From: Spongiibacteraceae bacterium UBA5047 | GTDB lineage: Bacteria > Pseudomonadota > Gammaproteobacteria > Pseudomonadales > Spongiibacteraceae | Assembly (NCBI GenBank): GCA_002415025.1 | Contig: DIBR01000057.1 | Location: 31,100-60,331 of the forward strand | Reading direction: 5' to 3' | DNA length: 29,232 nt | In this document: positions 1 through 7,880 of the stretch, piece after piece | Numbering within the stretch: position 1 is the stretch's first letter | How the letters are laid out: each line of letters begins with the position of its first letter | Notes under the pieces: generated by a model | The model's input: only the letters and a program-made list of their open reading frames with translations | The model's database searches: none | Told to the model about the DNA's origin: nothing | Translations under genes and position numbers: made by a program

Positions 1-1
1 G

Positions 2-1663
2 CGTGTCGTGGTGGGTACGGTGGATTCGCGTCTGATAGCGCTGGATGCGAAAACCGGACGTCCCTGCGAACACTTTGGCGACGGCGGCACTGTGGATGTT
101 ACTGTCGGTCTTGGTGAGCACCACCCTTCCCAGTATTACCTGACCTCACCGGCGCTGGTTGCCGGTGATTTGCTGGTGATTGGTGGTCTGGTGATGGACT
201 CCCAGCGTCTGGGCCTGCCCTCCGGCGCCGTTCGTGCCTACAGTGCCCAGACAGGTGAATTTGTCTGGGCATGGGATATGGGGCGTCCGGATGACGGCCG
301 TCTGCCGGTCGGAGGCGAAGCCTTTACCCGCGGTACGCCCAATGTCTGGTCGATGATGAGTTTTGATCCGGAGCTGGGCCTGATCTACGTGCCTACCGGC
401 AACGCCGGCCCCGATTATTTTGGCGGTGAGCGACGCGAGATTGATGACAAGTGGGGGTCGTCAATCGTGGCTCTGGACGTTAAAGGTGGTCAACCTGTCT
501 GGAGTTTTCAGACGGTTCATCACGACGTGTGGGATTACGATGTGCCGGCCCAGCCCACGCTGGTAGATGTGGAAAAAGACGGTGAACTCGTTCCCGCCGT
601 GGCGGTTGCCACCAAGCGCGGAGAAATCTTCCTGCTGAATCGTCGCAACGGTGAGCCGGTGCATCCGATAGAGGAACGCCCGGTGCCTCAGGACGGCGCC
701 GAAGGCGAGCGTCTGGCGCCGACCCAGCCCTTTTCTTCACTCCCGCACTTTCGCCCCTTTTTGCATGAAAAGGATATGTGGGGGCTGACGCCACTGGATC
801 AACTGATGTGCCGCGTGGAATACCGCATGCTGCGGTATGAGGGCCTCTTTACACCGCCGACAACGAAAGGCTCATTGCAGTTTCCCGGCAATTTTGGCGG
901 CTTTAACTGGGGTGGTATTTCCGTTGATGCCGACAACGGGCTGCTGATTGCTGCACCCATGCTGCTCGCTATGCGAACCATGCTGGTAACACCTGAACGT
1001 GTCGCCGAGGCCGGCCCCATGGCGGCCAAGCTGCTGGGCAATTACCACCCGGCCGTAAACTGGAAGGGTGAGAAGCCCCAGGCAACAGATCGCGGCTACA
1101 CACCCCATGATCTGGAGGGCGAATTTGATTACAAGAAAATCAAATACTACGGCCTGACCGGGCCGTTTATGTCGCGTTTTGCGCTGCCTTTTATTGGTGG
1201 CACCCGGGTGCCTTGCTTTGAGCCGCCCTGGTCCAAACTGGCCGTCATTGATCTGAATACCAACGAACTGTTGTGGAGCCGCCCACTGGGAACCATGAAT
1301 GAATCCGGTCCTTTTGCGCTGAAATCCGGCTTGCCGTTCGAGGTGGGCGTACCGCTGCGCGCGGGTACGGTAACGACCCGTGGCGGGTTGATCTTCTCGA
1401 GTTCAACCATGGACCGAACCGTTCGCGCTTTTAATACGCGCACCGGCGAACTGCTGTGGCAGCAAAGACTGCCTGGAAATGGCCAGGCCACGCCAATGAC
1501 CTATCTTTCTTCGGATACCGGGCGTCAATACCTGATTGTGACTGTGCCGAATCCAAGCTGGACCTATCCGCGTGATGCTGAATCGGGCACCTACACGGAC
1601 AGTCGCAGTCAGGTGGATGACGAGGGCGGTTATGTTATCGCCTATGCGCTCGACGAGGAGTAA
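2..1663 (+). CDS. Membrane-type PQQ-dependent dehydrogenase (glucose/quinate family), 5' partial
   Basis: Quinoprotein dehydrogenase of the membrane-bound glucose/quinate/shikimate family, which oxidises a sugar or polyol in the periplasm and passes electrons to ubiquinone. The frame is open from base 2, so the start and the N-terminal membrane domain lie outside the window. Beta-propeller repeats are visible (RLIALDAKTG, SSIVALDVKGG, AYSAQTGEFVW), as is the family stretch QTVHHDVWDYDVPAQPT. By alignment from memory, the Asp of VWD and the Lys of ATKRGEIF, 27 residues later, match the catalytic Asp466 and PQQ-binding Lys493 of E. coli Gcd. The C-terminus NGQATPMTY...GGYVIAYAL is also typical. 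The BASS transporter starts 6 bases after the stop, so the two are probably cotranscribed. The family is clear; the substrate (glucose, quinate or other) is not. Confidence 0.9.
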   Translation, partial: RVVVGTVDSRLIALDAKTGRPCEHFGDGGTVDVTVGLGEHHPSQYYLTSPALVAGDLLVIGGLVMDSQRLGLPSGAVRAYSAQTGEFVWAWDMGRPDDGRLPVGGEAFTRGTPNVWSMMSFDPELGLIYVPTGNAGPDYFGGERREIDDKWGSSIVALDVKGGQPVWSFQTVHHDVWDYDVPAQPTLVDVEKDGELVPAVAVATKRGEIFLLNRRNGEPVHPIEERPVPQDGAEGERLAPTQPFSSLPHFRPFLHEKDMWGLTPLDQLMCRVEYRMLRYEGLFTPPTTKGSLQFPGNFGGFNWGGISVDADNGLLIAAPMLLAMRTMLVTPERVAEAGPMAAKLLGNYHPAVNWKGEKPQATDRGYTPHDLEGEFDYKKIKYYGLTGPFMSRFALPFIGGTRVPCFEPPWSKLAVIDLNTNELLWSRPLGTMNESGPFALKSGLPFEVGVPLRAGTVTTRGGLIFSSSTMDRTVRAFNTRTGELLWQQRLPGNGQATPMTYLSSDTGRQYLIVTVPNPSWTYPRDAESGTYTDSRSQVDDEGGYVIAYALDEE

Positions 1664-1669
1664 CAGACG

Positions 1670-2554
1670 ATGGCGGCCGGTAGCATTACCACTGTGTTTT
1701 TCCCGATGGCGCTGGCCATCATCATGCTGGGCTTGGGCCTGTCGCTAACCCTGTCGGATTTTCGGCGGGTGATGCAGGCGCCGCGTACGGTGTTGATCGC
1801 GCTTGCCTGTCAGGTCGTGCTGTTGCCGGTGGTATGTTTCGGAACGGTGTATGCCTTTGCCCTGCCGCCGGAGCTGGCCGTGGGGTTGATGTTGCTGGCG
1901 GCATCACCCGGAGGAACATCCGCAAATCTATACAGCCATTTGGCAGATGGTGACGTGGCCCTGAATATCAGCCTTACGGCGGTTAACTCGGTGCTTTCCA
2001 TCGTCACTCTGCCGCTGGTGGTTAACTTCTCATTGGCCCATTTCATGAATGACGGAGCGACGCTGCCCCTGCAATTGAGCAAAGTGCTGCAGGTATTTGC
2101 GGTCGTCCTGATTCCGGTGGTTGTCGGTATGGTGATCCGCCGGCAAGCCAGTGCATTTTCTGATGCCATGGCACCCTTTGTAAAAAAAGCCTCGGCCATT
2201 TTTCTGTTTCTGGTGATCGCCGCCGCGGTGGCATCAGATTGGCAGAACATACTCGCCTATGCAGCCTTGATTGGCGTCGCCGCGCTGTTCTTCAACCTGG
2301 CCAGTCTCGGTGTGGGCTATGCGGTGCCGCGCATGCTGAATGTGGGGCGCCGTCAAGCCACTGCCATCGGTATGGAGATTGGCATTCACAACAGTGTGCT
2401 GGCTATCACTGTGGCCATGAGCCCGGCACTACTGAATAACCCGACCATGGCGATACCCGCAGCCATCTACGGCTTGATCGCGAACCTCACTGCGGCAGGT
2501 TTTGGCTGGTGGGTAAGCCGCCCGACCCGCCCCAATCCTGGTTACGCCGACTGA
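1670..2554 (+). CDS. Bile acid:sodium symporter (BASS) family transporter
   Basis: Inner-membrane secondary transporter of the BASS family (294 residues), whose members take up organic anions with sodium. About nine or ten hydrophobic segments span nearly the whole protein. The family-typical LLAASPGGTSANLYSHLADGD falls near residues 76-96, and the second-half helix GMEIGIHNSVLAITVA near 233-248 is the matching conserved crossover region. The ATG follows a GAGGAG ribosome site in the 3' end of the dehydrogenase gene. The substrate cannot be told; coupling to the dehydrogenase suggests, as inference only, handling of an acid related to its substrate or product. Confidence 0.88.
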   Translation: MAAGSITTVFFPMALAIIMLGLGLSLTLSDFRRVMQAPRTVLIALACQVVLLPVVCFGTVYAFALPPELAVGLMLLAASPGGTSANLYSHLADGDVALNISLTAVNSVLSIVTLPLVVNFSLAHFMNDGATLPLQLSKVLQVFAVVLIPVVVGMVIRRQASAFSDAMAPFVKKASAIFLFLVIAAAVASDWQNILAYAALIGVAALFFNLASLGVGYAVPRMLNVGRRQATAIGMEIGIHNSVLAITVAMSPALLNNPTMAIPAAIYGLIANLTAAGFGWWVSRPTRPNPGYAD

Positions 2555-2606
2555 TGCAGGGTGCTCTGGCGGCTATGCGCGTCACACTCGAATAAGAGAG
2601 AAAATC

Positions 2607-3641
2607 ATGAACCGGATAAAAATATTCGCACTCATATCAAGCACCCTGCTGGTGAGCGCCTGTGGCCGCCCGCCGCTGGAGGAGCGACTGGCAGATACAG
2701 CACTGTTTGAGGGCGTCAGTTTTATCGGCATGACCGTTGCAGATGCCGATCGAACGGCCGAAGCCTACGCTGCAGGTTTTGGTGTCGAGCGTCATGTTCA
2801 CGAAAGCGATGGTCTGGATGCTCTCGTTGATGTCGTTGCTGCATTGGACGGGGGAGAGGTGCATGTTGATTCCACCCTGAGAACAACCAATGCGCAGTTA
2901 ATGCTGTTTACTCCGGTCGATGCTCCAGCCGCCGCCGCTGTTCCTGTGAATGGTCCGGGTATCGCTCACGTGTGCTTTCAGGTAGATGAGAAGCTGGACG
3001 CCTATCAACGTTTTCTCAAGGCCGGTGCATCTGTTATCGGTGATCCGGATATGGTCAAGCTCAGCCCGATCAACCCCGTGCGCTATGCCTACGTCCACGA
3101 CCCCGATGGAATGGTTGTCGAGGTTGAGCACGTGAATATGACCATTGCAAACTTGATTCAGGACGTCGAGGTAGACCGCCGTATTCGCCACGTATCGTTG
3201 GCCACTGGCGATATAGACCGCCTGATGACGTTCTATCAGAACTTTCTGGGAGTGAAAAAGCCTCGCCGCTCTCCCAGGCTGCTTTCTGAAAAATTTGACC
3301 GGGTTTCCGGTCTGCCCGGCTCCGAACTGTACATGGGGTGGATGCATATCGGCAACGTGGAGGTCGAGTTTGTTCAATACCTCAGCCACCCGGTGACTAC
3401 GGAGCCAAAACCCAGGCCGCTTTCAGCTCTTGGTTATAATCTCATCATGCTGGACGTCACCGACCTCGACAAAGCGCAGGTTCGATTTGTAAACGCTGGC
3501 GGTCAAATTGTGTCAGACAGCTTGCGCGTAAACGGCGAGCGCGTAGTCCTGGGGCGGGATCCGGACAAGAATCTGGTGGGCATGGGAAATTTTAACGATG
3601 CGTCGGTTTACGCTGCCTCACAATTTCTGAAAACATTCTAG
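2607..3641 (+). CDS. Lipoprotein with two VOC (glyoxalase/dioxygenase-fold) domains
   Basis: 344 residues. The N-terminus has basic residues, a hydrophobic stretch and the lipobox LVSAC (Cys19), predicting a lipid-anchored exported protein. Two vicinal-oxygen-chelate domains follow, near residues 36-175 and 193-335. Usual metal ligands are visible only in the middle two of the four modules: His in GIAHVCFQV and Glu in MVVEVEHV (module 2), His in IRHVSLAT and Glu in VEVEFVQY (module 3). Modules 1 and 4 lack them. VOC enzymes are mostly cytoplasmic, so the export signal is unusual. The ATG is preceded by AAGAGAGAA; the gene lies 52 bases after the BASS transporter and may belong to the same transcript. 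Reaction unknown. Confidence 0.8.
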   Translation: MNRIKIFALISSTLLVSACGRPPLEERLADTALFEGVSFIGMTVADADRTAEAYAAGFGVERHVHESDGLDALVDVVAALDGGEVHVDSTLRTTNAQLMLFTPVDAPAAAAVPVNGPGIAHVCFQVDEKLDAYQRFLKAGASVIGDPDMVKLSPINPVRYAYVHDPDGMVVEVEHVNMTIANLIQDVEVDRRIRHVSLATGDIDRLMTFYQNFLGVKKPRRSPRLLSEKFDRVSGLPGSELYMGWMHIGNVEVEFVQYLSHPVTTEPKPRPLSALGYNLIMLDVTDLDKAQVRFVNAGGQIVSDSLRVNGERVVLGRDPDKNLVGMGNFNDASVYAASQFLKTF

Positions 3642-3797
3642 CCGGCTAAGGCGAAAGTTTTTGGGTCTCAATTTAAAGGCATATCTCGCCGGGAGTTTTC
3701 GGGCGCGGTTCAGTACGCCTGCCAATTGCTCCCGGTGACGTCACCCCGCGCGGTGGCCTGTTTGCCTGCGAAAGTACACTAGCTCCGCGCCGGAAAA
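3642..3797. other. Intergenic gap between convergent genes, nothing recognised
   Basis: No credible ORF, RNA gene or clear rho-independent terminator was found between the convergent VOC lipoprotein and YCII genes. Confidence 0.5.
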
Positions 3798-4166
3798 TCA
3801 GCGTGTGTTTTCACTGGCCTGCAGTTCCCGCACCGGCCGTATTTCAACGGAGCCATAGCGTGCGGGCGGAATTTTTTCGGCCAGGCGTATAGCCTCGTTC
3901 AGATCCTTGGCTTCAAGCATATAGAAGCCGGCAAGCTGCTCTTTGGTTTCGGCAAAGGGGCCATCGGTAATCGACGCCTTGCCGTCGCGCACACGCAAGG
4001 TGGTGGCGGTGGTGGTGGGTTCCAGCGGCGCGCCGTCCAGAAAATGCCCGTTCTGGGTCAGGTTTTCGACACAGGCTATGCATTCGCGATTCAGGCTGTC
4101 CCATTCGTCCTGCGACATTGTCTGCATGATATGTTCGTTGTAATACACCAGTGCGAGATACTTCAT
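3798..4166 (-). CDS. YCII-related domain protein
   Basis: Small cytoplasmic protein of the YCII/DGPF family (122 residues). It shows the family pattern MKYLALVYYNE at the start, the DGKASITDGPFAETKEQLAGFYMLEAKDLNEAIRLAEKIP core, and the RPV-type end. The DGPFAE segment carries the acidic residue thought to matter in this ferredoxin-like fold. The open frame continues 22 codons upstream, but the ATG at 4166 has a TGAGGAAAA ribosome site and gives the normal family start. It lies 37 bases downstream of the DUF1428 gene on the same strand, probably one transcript. YCII proteins are often found near ECF sigma factors; none is present here. Function not known. Confidence 0.85.
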   Translation of the reverse strand: MKYLALVYYNEHIMQTMSQDEWDSLNRECIACVENLTQNGHFLDGAPLEPTTTATTLRVRDGKASITDGPFAETKEQLAGFYMLEAKDLNEAIRLAEKIPPARYGSVEIRPVRELQASENTR

Positions 4167-4203
4167 TGCTGTTTTCCTCAGATATCGTTGTTCGGTGGCT
4201 CGG

Positions 4204-4572
4204 TCACTTTTCCAGCGCAACAACGGGCACAAAGCCGCCGAAGATCATGCGTTTGCCATCGAACGGCATGGGATTGATTGCCGGATCCATGCGCGGGTCC
4301 GGATTGTCGCCCATCATCTTGCTCAGTGCAGCATCACGGGTTGTTTTGTCCGGCCACTCAACCCAGGAAAATACTACTGCTTCGTCCGCGGTGGCTTTCA
4401 CTGCCTTGCGAAAGTCTGTTGTGCTGCCGTCGGGTACGTCGTCTTCCCAGCATTCCCATACCCGCGTGGCTCCCCACTCCATAAATACCGAATCAGCGCT
4501 GCTGGCGTGGTCGATAAAGGCCTGTTTGTTGGCTTTCGGTACTGCGCCTACAAATCCGTCGATATAGCTCAT
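4204..4572 (-). CDS. DUF1428 family protein (YbaA-like)
   Basis: 122-residue cytoplasmic protein matching the DUF1428/YbaA family in length and sequence: MSYIDGFVGAVPKANK start, GATRVWECWEDDVPDG, VFSWVEWPDKTTRDAALSKMM and the RMIFGGFVPVV end. The family has a dimeric ferredoxin-like fold and no established enzyme activity. It is the first gene of a likely two-gene minus-strand operon with the YCII protein and is divergent from the SnoaL-like gene across a 168-base gap. The ATG at 4572 follows AAGGAGAATGT, a strong ribosome site. Confidence 0.87.
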   Translation of the reverse strand: MSYIDGFVGAVPKANKQAFIDHASSADSVFMEWGATRVWECWEDDVPDGSTTDFRKAVKATADEAVVFSWVEWPDKTTRDAALSKMMGDNPDPRMDPAINPMPFDGKRMIFGGFVPVVALEK

Positions 4573-4740
4573 TACATTCTCCTTGAGTTCCTGTGGATAC
4601 CTCTAGTCGACCGGGGAAGGTAAGATTCGACAGGGCTACGCAAATATTTTTACTATTTTTTCACTTCCGGTTGGCGTCGAAGCCTCGCCGGATTGAAGGT
4701 GCTACCATGCACTTTTACAAACCAGCTTAAGGCCTTTTGT

Positions 4741-5265
4741 ATGACCGTTGATATCCTTCTCGCAAAAGATGCCATCCGGGATCTGGTGCTACGCTACTGC
4801 CGTGCGATAGACCGCCGCGACTACGCCGCCTTACCGGCGCTGTATCATGATGACGCTACGGACGACCACAGCCCCATGTACAGCGGGAGTGCGCAAGGCT
4901 ACCTGGAATGGTTGCCGTCAATGCTGGAAACCATGAGGGTTACTTCTCACATGGTGCAAAACCACCTGATTGCTGTCGATGGCGAACAGGCCGAGGGTGA
5001 GGTGACCATGGTGTCTTATCACCTCACCGAGGACGAGCAGGGCAATGAGGTGGAGATTATTATCGGCGGGCGCTATCTCGACCGCTATGAATTGCGCGCG
5101 GGTGAGTGGCGCTTCAGCCACCGCAAAATTGTGATGGACTGGAACCAGATTCAAGCCTCTACTTGCCAGTGGGATTCACCGCTGGTCGCGGGAACGCCGG
5201 TGGGTTCTCGCTGTGCCAGCGACCCGGCGCGGGATTTTTTCAACCTGTTAACCTTTGCGAGTTGA
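4741..5265 (+). CDS. SnoaL/NTF2-like family protein
   Basis: 174-residue protein with the cone-shaped NTF2-like fold signature: N-terminal helix AKDAIRDLVLRYCRAIDRRDYAALPALYHDDATDDHS, a middle SHMVQNHLIAVDGEQAEGEVTMVSYH, and YELRAGEWRFSHRKIVMDW. These domains bind small hydrophobic molecules and act as isomerases, dehydratases or dioxygenase subunits; the Asp and His near residues 37-41 resemble the active-site region but the reaction is unknown. The frame continues upstream to 4693, but ATG 4741 gives the usual family N-terminus. Its TGA overlaps the start of the next gene by one base. A second family member lies at 26559-26948. Confidence 0.8.
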   Translation: MTVDILLAKDAIRDLVLRYCRAIDRRDYAALPALYHDDATDDHSPMYSGSAQGYLEWLPSMLETMRVTSHMVQNHLIAVDGEQAEGEVTMVSYHLTEDEQGNEVEIIIGGRYLDRYELRAGEWRFSHRKIVMDWNQIQASTCQWDSPLVAGTPVGSRCASDPARDFFNLLTFAS

Positions 5266-5699
5266 TGATGGCAGCAGAATTTAATGTGATTACCCACGCC
5301 ATTCAGCAGGCTGTCGCGCCGGTGTTCCTGTTGGCCGGTATAGGCGGGATTCTCAATGTATTGACCGGACGGCTGGCGCGCATTATTGATCGCAGCCGCT
5401 CTCTTCACCAGCGGCTGGAACACGCCACCGATGAGCGTGCGCCCGCTATTCGTGAAGAACTGCAAACCCTGACCCGGCGTGGCCGGGTGGTGCATCGTGC
5501 CATCGGCTTCAGTACCGGCAGCGCACTGTTGGTGTGTGTGGTAATTGCCACCCTGTTTATTAACGCGGTGATGGGCTGGCACAGCGGTACGCCGGTTGCT
5601 GTGTTGTTTATATTGGCGATGGCTTTTCTGATTGCCTCGCTGACGGGTTTTTTGCGAGAAATTCAGCTTGCTACCCGCGTTATGTTGAATGGTCCGTAG
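5265..5699 (+). CDS. DUF2721 membrane protein
   Basis: 144-residue inner-membrane protein of the DUF2721 family. Three hydrophobic segments (about residues 10-32, 85-107 and 111-131) flank a cytoplasmic stretch with LTGRLARIIDRSRSLHQRL, the family's hallmark region. The start is fixed by overlap: the upstream gene's TGA (5263-5265) shares its A with this ATG (TGATG), so translation is probably coupled. A second ATG follows at once. tlyA begins 6 bases after the stop. Function unknown. Confidence 0.8.
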   Translation: MMAAEFNVITHAIQQAVAPVFLLAGIGGILNVLTGRLARIIDRSRSLHQRLEHATDERAPAIREELQTLTRRGRVVHRAIGFSTGSALLVCVVIATLFINAVMGWHSGTPVAVLFILAMAFLIASLTGFLREIQLATRVMLNGP

Positions 5700-5705
5700 C
5701 CGCTG

Positions 5706-6446
5706 ATGAAGCGCGCGGATGTGTTGTTGGTGGAATTGCAGTTGGCCGCATCGAGAAGCCAGGCCCAGCGATGGATTTCCGAGGGCAAGGTGTGCGCGGA
5801 CGGCGCCCCCGTATTAAAGGCCAGTGCAAAGTTTCCGGACAGTACGCACTTTGCGGTTATCAACGACGAGCGGGACCGTTTTGTTTCGCGCGGGGGGTTG
5901 AAGCTCGAGGCCGCACTTGCCAAAGGTTATTTTCCCGTTGCGGGCGTTGCTTTGGATGTTGGCGCTTCGACGGGCGGCTTTACGGACTGTCTGCTGCAGT
6001 CGGGTATTGATCAGGTTGTTTGCGTGGATGTGGGCCACGGGCAGCTGGCAGAGAAAATTCTTCGCGATGAGCGGGTGCATAATTACGAGGGTATTAATGC
6101 TCGTGAAATACCGCCTTCCCTGCTGGAGCACGCGCCTGAAGGCTTTGATCTGGTAGTGATGGATGTATCGTTCATTTCGCAGACCAAAATTCTGCCCGGT
6201 CTGGCCGCGCTTATAGCGCAGAATGGCTGGTTAATCAGCTTGGTAAAGCCCCAGTTTGAAGTCGGCCGCGAGTTTATTGGCAAGGGTGGGCTGGTCAAAG
6301 ATTCTGCGCAATACGAGCGGGTGCTAAGCGATGTCAAAGCCGCCGCAGAAGCTGCGAGTTTGATTGTTGTAGAGTTTATCGACAGCCCGATTCAGGGCGG
6401 CGATGGCAATCGGGAATTCTTGATGATTGCGCGAAACACTGCCTGA
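5706..6446 (+). CDS. tlyA: TlyA family rRNA 2'-O-methyltransferase
   Basis: Cytoplasmic S-adenosylmethionine-dependent methyltransferase that, in characterised relatives, methylates 2'-OH of cytidines in 16S and/or 23S rRNA. At 246 residues it has the normal length. An S4 RNA-binding domain covers residues 1-60 (RADVLLVELQLAASRSQAQRWI), followed by an FtsJ-like fold with SAM motif DVGASTGGFT (84-93). The catalytic tetrad known from mycobacterial TlyA is present: Lys66 in GGLKLE, Asp153 in VMDVSF, Lys181 in LVKPQFE and Glu237 in GNREF. It is probably in the operon starting at 4741. The last 48 bases, including the Glu237 codon, are duplicated 200 bases downstream within a REP-containing repeat. 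Confidence 0.93.
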   Translation: MKRADVLLVELQLAASRSQAQRWISEGKVCADGAPVLKASAKFPDSTHFAVINDERDRFVSRGGLKLEAALAKGYFPVAGVALDVGASTGGFTDCLLQSGIDQVVCVDVGHGQLAEKILRDERVHNYEGINAREIPPSLLEHAPEGFDLVVMDVSFISQTKILPGLAALIAQNGWLISLVKPQFEVGREFIGKGGLVKDSAQYERVLSDVKAAAEAASLIVVEFIDSPIQGGDGNREFLMIARNTA

Positions 6447-6588
6447 GATGATTCGCCTGCAGGGCAGGCTCCTACAATGGGCTATTCTATTTTGTTTTTG
6501 CTGTAGGCCCGCATAAGCGCAGCGTTGCGGGCATCGCGGAATTGCCTGATACGCTTCGCTTAATCAGGCCTACGACGCTTGATAGCCC
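6399..6588 (+). repeat. Direct repeat copy A (tlyA 3' end plus REP cluster)
   Basis: First copy of a directly repeated segment of about 190 bases. It starts in tlyA codon 232 and runs past the stop through three palindromic elements. Copy B begins exactly 200 bases later and differs at roughly ten positions (about 95% identity), including a 2-base shortening near the tlyA stop. Confidence 0.92.
6454..6574. repeat. REP/BIME-like palindrome cluster, copy A
   Basis: Three REP-like hairpins in a row. The first has arms GCCTGC/GCAGGC at 6455-6469 and on the minus strand reads TGTAGGAGCCTGCCCTGCA, like the pseudomonad REP type. The second has GTAGGCCCGC paired to GCGGGC (6503-6532). The third has GCCTGAT paired to ATCAGGC followed by CTACG (6544-6574). 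The last two face each other, as in an enterobacterial BIME. Such elements stabilise mRNA 3' ends, bind gyrase or IHF, or are moved by RAYT transposases in known genomes. Confidence 0.75.
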
Positions 6589-6598
6589 TGTTGAATGT

Positions 6599-6787
6599 GG
6601 TGACGGCAATCGGGAATTCTTGATGATTGCGCGACACAACCTGAGATGATTCGCCTGCAGGGCAGGCTCCTACAATGGGCTATTCTATTTTGTTTTTGCT
6701 GTAGGCCTGCATAAGCGCAGCGTTGCGGGCATCGCGGAATTGCCTGATACGCTGCGCTTAATCAGGCCTACGAAGCTTGATAGTCCT
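6599..6787 (+). repeat. Direct repeat copy B (orphan tlyA tail plus REP cluster)
   Basis: Second copy of the 190-base segment. It holds an untranslated copy of the last 16 or so tlyA codons, with the ending changed by a 2-base deletion, followed by the same three REP-like palindromes. No ORF of its own was found. With copy A it accounts for most of the 388-base gap between tlyA and the carboxypeptidase gene. Confidence 0.92.
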
Positions 6788-6802
6788 TGCCCGGAAAACT
6801 GT

Positions 6803-6836
6803 CTGAAAATATTCGCCTGCCCTGCAAGCGAATATT
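6803..6836 (-). terminator. Possible terminator of the rimK cassette
   Basis: Perfect 9-bp stem AATATTCGC/GCGAATATT (6808-6816 and 6828-6836) with an 11-base loop, directly after the minus-strand stop TAA at 6835-6837. The following U-run is short (TTTTC), so termination may be weak. The loop resembles the first REP palindrome. Confidence 0.5.
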
Positions 6837-7878
6837 AATAAATCGGTGGTTCGTCAATGTCGCTGGGAGGGTACTTTTCCGTGTCGGGTTCATGTTGCTC
6901 GTTAAAGGCTTCAACCCGCGAGTACACCCGGTCAATATTGGCCTTGTATTTTGCAATATGAAAAAGAGCCTCGCCCTCATGCACCAGCGGTAAATAAGTG
7001 CGGCCAATAATGATTCCGGCGGTAGAGGCGTTAATCTCCACGCTCTTGCTGCCAAAGGGGTCTGAAATCATGGCAACGGTATCGCCGGCTTCGACTTTTG
7101 CGCCAACCGGCACCAGCGCTCGCAATATGCCACTCTCGGAAGCGCGCAACCAGTAGGATTCGTCGGACAGTACTGGCGGCACTTTGGCTTTTCGGCGCCG
7201 CGATGCCGGCAGCATGCCAATATGCCGCATGACGTTGATAACCCCTTTCACACCGGCACGAATGGCCACTTCGTCAAAACGCAAGGCCTCGCCGGCCTCG
7301 TAGGTGATCACCGGAATATCGTTGTCGGCGGCGACTTCGCGCAGCGAGCCGTCGCGGGTTCTCGAATGCAGCACCACTGGCACGCCGAAGACTTCGGCCA
7401 TTTGCCGGGTAGCTTCATTGTTCATATCGGCGCGAATTTGCGGCAGGTTGCCGCGATGACGGGCACCGGTGTGCAGGTCGATGCCGTGACTGCAGTGGCG
7501 CACAATTTCGTCCAGAAAAGTATGGGCTACCCGCCCCGCCAGCGAGCCCTTGGCCGAGCCGGGAAAGGAGCGATTCAGATCCCGGCCATCAGGCAGGTAG
7601 CGTGAATTGTTGAGAAAACCATGCACGTTGACGATAGGAATGGCGAGCAGTGTGCCGCGCAGATTCTTCAGCGCGGGATGCTGCAACAGGCGGCGAACAA
7701 TTTCGACGCCATTGATTTCATCGCCGTGAATGGCGGCGCTGACAAACAGTGTTGGGCCTTTGCGTTTGCCGCGCACTGCCTGCACGTCAATGGACAGGTC
7801 GTTGTGCGTATACAGGCGGGCAACAGGCAGGCTGACAAGCTGGCCGCTGCCCGGCGGTATATCAAATTTTGTGGACAC
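6835..7878 (-). CDS. Succinylglutamate desuccinylase/aspartoacylase-like zinc carboxypeptidase
   Basis: 347-residue M14-like metallohydrolase of the AstE/aspartoacylase group, which removes acyl or amino-acid groups at amide bonds. Zinc ligands are visible as His51 and Glu54 in AAIHGDEINGVE and His136 in IDLHTGA; Glu194 in ITYEAGEAL is the likely catalytic base. The C-terminal beta part (residues 240-320, ESGILRALVPVGAKVEAGDTVAMI) looks like a barrel-sandwich/lipoyl-type domain common in this subfamily. The start is GTG, two bases after the rimK TGA, so translation is probably coupled. With RimK and a retropepsin upstream, its substrate may be a glutamate-type extension on a protein or metabolite rather than succinylglutamate; that is inference. 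Confidence 0.88.
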   Translation of the reverse strand: MSTKFDIPPGSGQLVSLPVARLYTHNDLSIDVQAVRGKRKGPTLFVSAAIHGDEINGVEIVRRLLQHPALKNLRGTLLAIPIVNVHGFLNNSRYLPDGRDLNRSFPGSAKGSLAGRVAHTFLDEIVRHCSHGIDLHTGARHRGNLPQIRADMNNEATRQMAEVFGVPVVLHSRTRDGSLREVAADNDIPVITYEAGEALRFDEVAIRAGVKGVINVMRHIGMLPASRRRKAKVPPVLSDESYWLRASESGILRALVPVGAKVEAGDTVAMISDPFGSKSVEINASTAGIIIGRTYLPLVHEGEALFHIAKYKANIDRVYSRVEAFNEQHEPDTEKYPPSDIDEPPIY

Positions 7879-7880
7879 GC

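Noticed and set aside
6599..6787. Insertion sequence or tlyA pseudogene
   Set aside because: Only about 48 bases of tlyA are present, with no transposase or terminal inverted repeats; it is a local segment duplication.
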